Below, one piece after another: positions 30,457-31,159 of a DNA stretch of 31,159 nucleotides. The stretch's first letter is position 1; each line of letters begins with the position of its first letter. Position numbers and translations under genes: made by a program. The notes beneath the pieces were generated by a model. It was not told the DNA's origin. It was given only the letters and a program-made list of their open reading frames with translations, and did no database searches. The stretch is from Pseudomonadota bacterium (lineage in GTDB: Bacteria; Pseudomonadota; Gammaproteobacteria; Xanthomonadales; Xanthomonadaceae), in the NCBI GenBank assembly GCA_023425225.1, contig JAFADB010000070.1, forward strand, positions 1-31,159, given 5' to 3'.

Positions 30457-31159
30457 ATGAAGCGCCCGCACCGCCACTGGCTGGCATCGGCTGTCCATTT
30501 GACCGTGTCCCTGCTGGTGGCCGGCGGCGCGTTCGCGCAGGAGGCCGACGATGCGCCGCCGGTGACCACGCTGGAGGGATTGCAGGTCACCGGCACGCGC
30601 ATCCGCACCGCCGAGCTGGAAGGCCAGGTGCCGGTGCAGGTGGTCGGCCGCGCCGAGATCGAGCGCAGCGGCCTGGGTTCGATCGGCGAGGTGCTGCAGC
30701 AGCTGACCGCGTCGGGCTCGGCGCTCAACGCCAGGTTCAATTCCTCCGGCAACTTCGGCTTCCCGCCCGATGGCAGCGGCGTCGGCGCCGGTTCGGCGCA
30801 GGTGGACCTGCGCCACCTCGGCGCCAAGCGCGTGCTGGTGCTGGTGGACGGCATCCGCTGGGTCAACGAGTCCTCCGCCTCGGGCGTCGGCTCGGCCACC
30901 GACCTGAACACCATCCCGCTGGCGCTGGTGGAGCGCATCGAGGTACTCAAGGACGGCGCCTCGTCGCTGTACGGCTCGGACGCCATCGCCGGCGTGGTCA
31001 ACATCATCACCCGGCGCGAGTACGCCGGCACGCAGGTGACGATGAACTACGGCCAGTACGGCCGCGGCGACGGCGCCAGCCGCGGCTTCGACCTGGCCTG
31101 GGGGCGCAGCGGCCCGCGCACCAGCCTGTTCCTGGGCGCCAGCTACGTGAAGCAGGACG
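30457..31159 (+). CDS. TonB-dependent receptor, 5' part only
   Basis: Truncated by the window end; about 234 residues are visible. The ATG at 30457 has GGAG at 30444-30447. A signal peptide (about 1-27, ending AFAQ) is followed by a TonB-box-like LEGLQVTGTRI and a complete-looking plug domain: EVLQQLTASG, VDLRHLGAKRVLVLVDG, NTIPLALVERIEVLKDGASSLYGSDAIAGVVNIIT, then the first barrel strands. The DGASSLYGSDAIAG signature is typical of the Xanthomonad/Sphingomonad group of TonB receptors and differs from the receptor at 16516-19263. Substrate cannot be told from the visible part. Confidence 0.93.
   Translation, partial: MKRPHRHWLASAVHLTVSLLVAGGAFAQEADDAPPVTTLEGLQVTGTRIRTAELEGQVPVQVVGRAEIERSGLGSIGEVLQQLTASGSALNARFNSSGNFGFPPDGSGVGAGSAQVDLRHLGAKRVLVLVDGIRWVNESSASGVGSATDLNTIPLALVERIEVLKDGASSLYGSDAIAGVVNIITRREYAGTQVTMNYGQYGRGDGASRGFDLAWGRSGPRTSLFLGASYVKQD

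Overview
The window is GC-rich bacterial chromosome with almost no wasted space. Gene content and style point to the Xanthomonadaceae (Lysobacterales), such as Pseudoxanthomonas, Luteimonas or Xanthomonas; this is inferred from the N-acetylglucosamine (GlcNAc) locus layout and TonB receptor types, not from a marker gene. No tRNA, rRNA, insertion sequence, prophage or CRISPR array was seen. The last gene runs off the right end.

Layout. (1) 188-5694 (+): periplasmic tail-specific protease Prc with a clear intrinsic terminator, then small envelope genes (DUF2242-like lipoprotein, glycine-zipper protein, BON-domain protein, an unrecognised 114-aa protein) and a short-form, probably NAD-preferring 6-phosphogluconate dehydrogenase. 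(2) 5819-9624 (+): a tight three-gene signalling operon of membrane PAS histidine kinase, single-domain receiver, and receiver-kinase-receiver hybrid, with no DNA-binding output. (3) 9755-13817: an orphan Anbu-type proteasome homologue (-), folK (+), a pteridine-reductase-like SDR (-), a MidA-type methyltransferase and a VanZ-like membrane protein (+). (4) 14039-26390: a divergent GlcNAc/chitooligosaccharide regulon. Leftward: sugar kinase, TonB-dependent receptor, GH20 hexosaminidase. Rightward: nagP, nagR, nagB-II, nagA, nagX. The 329-bp divergent region holds two palindromes resembling TGACAACGTTGTCA, suitable as LacI-family NagR operators, one directly downstream of a promoter with a perfect TTGACA box. 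(5) 26538-30060 (-): slt, a 79-aa membrane protein and cca as a compact operon. (6) 30457-end (+): the 5' part of a second TonB-dependent receptor, preceded by REP-like repeats and a possible further NagR-like site.

How the nag genes work together (established pathway plus inference): GH20 releases GlcNAc from chitooligosaccharides or glycans, the receptor imports sugar across the outer membrane, NagP carries it across the inner membrane, the kinase makes GlcNAc-6-P, NagA deacetylates it, and NagB-II converts glucosamine-6-P to fructose-6-P and ammonia. NagR presumably represses both arms until an intermediate such as GlcNAc-6-P accumulates. NagX is a membrane protein of the HGSNAT acetyltransferase family whose role in this pathway is unsettled.

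I did not find a convincingly new multi-gene system. The leads I rate highest are the NagX active-site-like histidine, the possible regulon extension to the second receptor, the terminator-like hairpin inside the receptor-hexosaminidase operon, and the output-less signalling triad.
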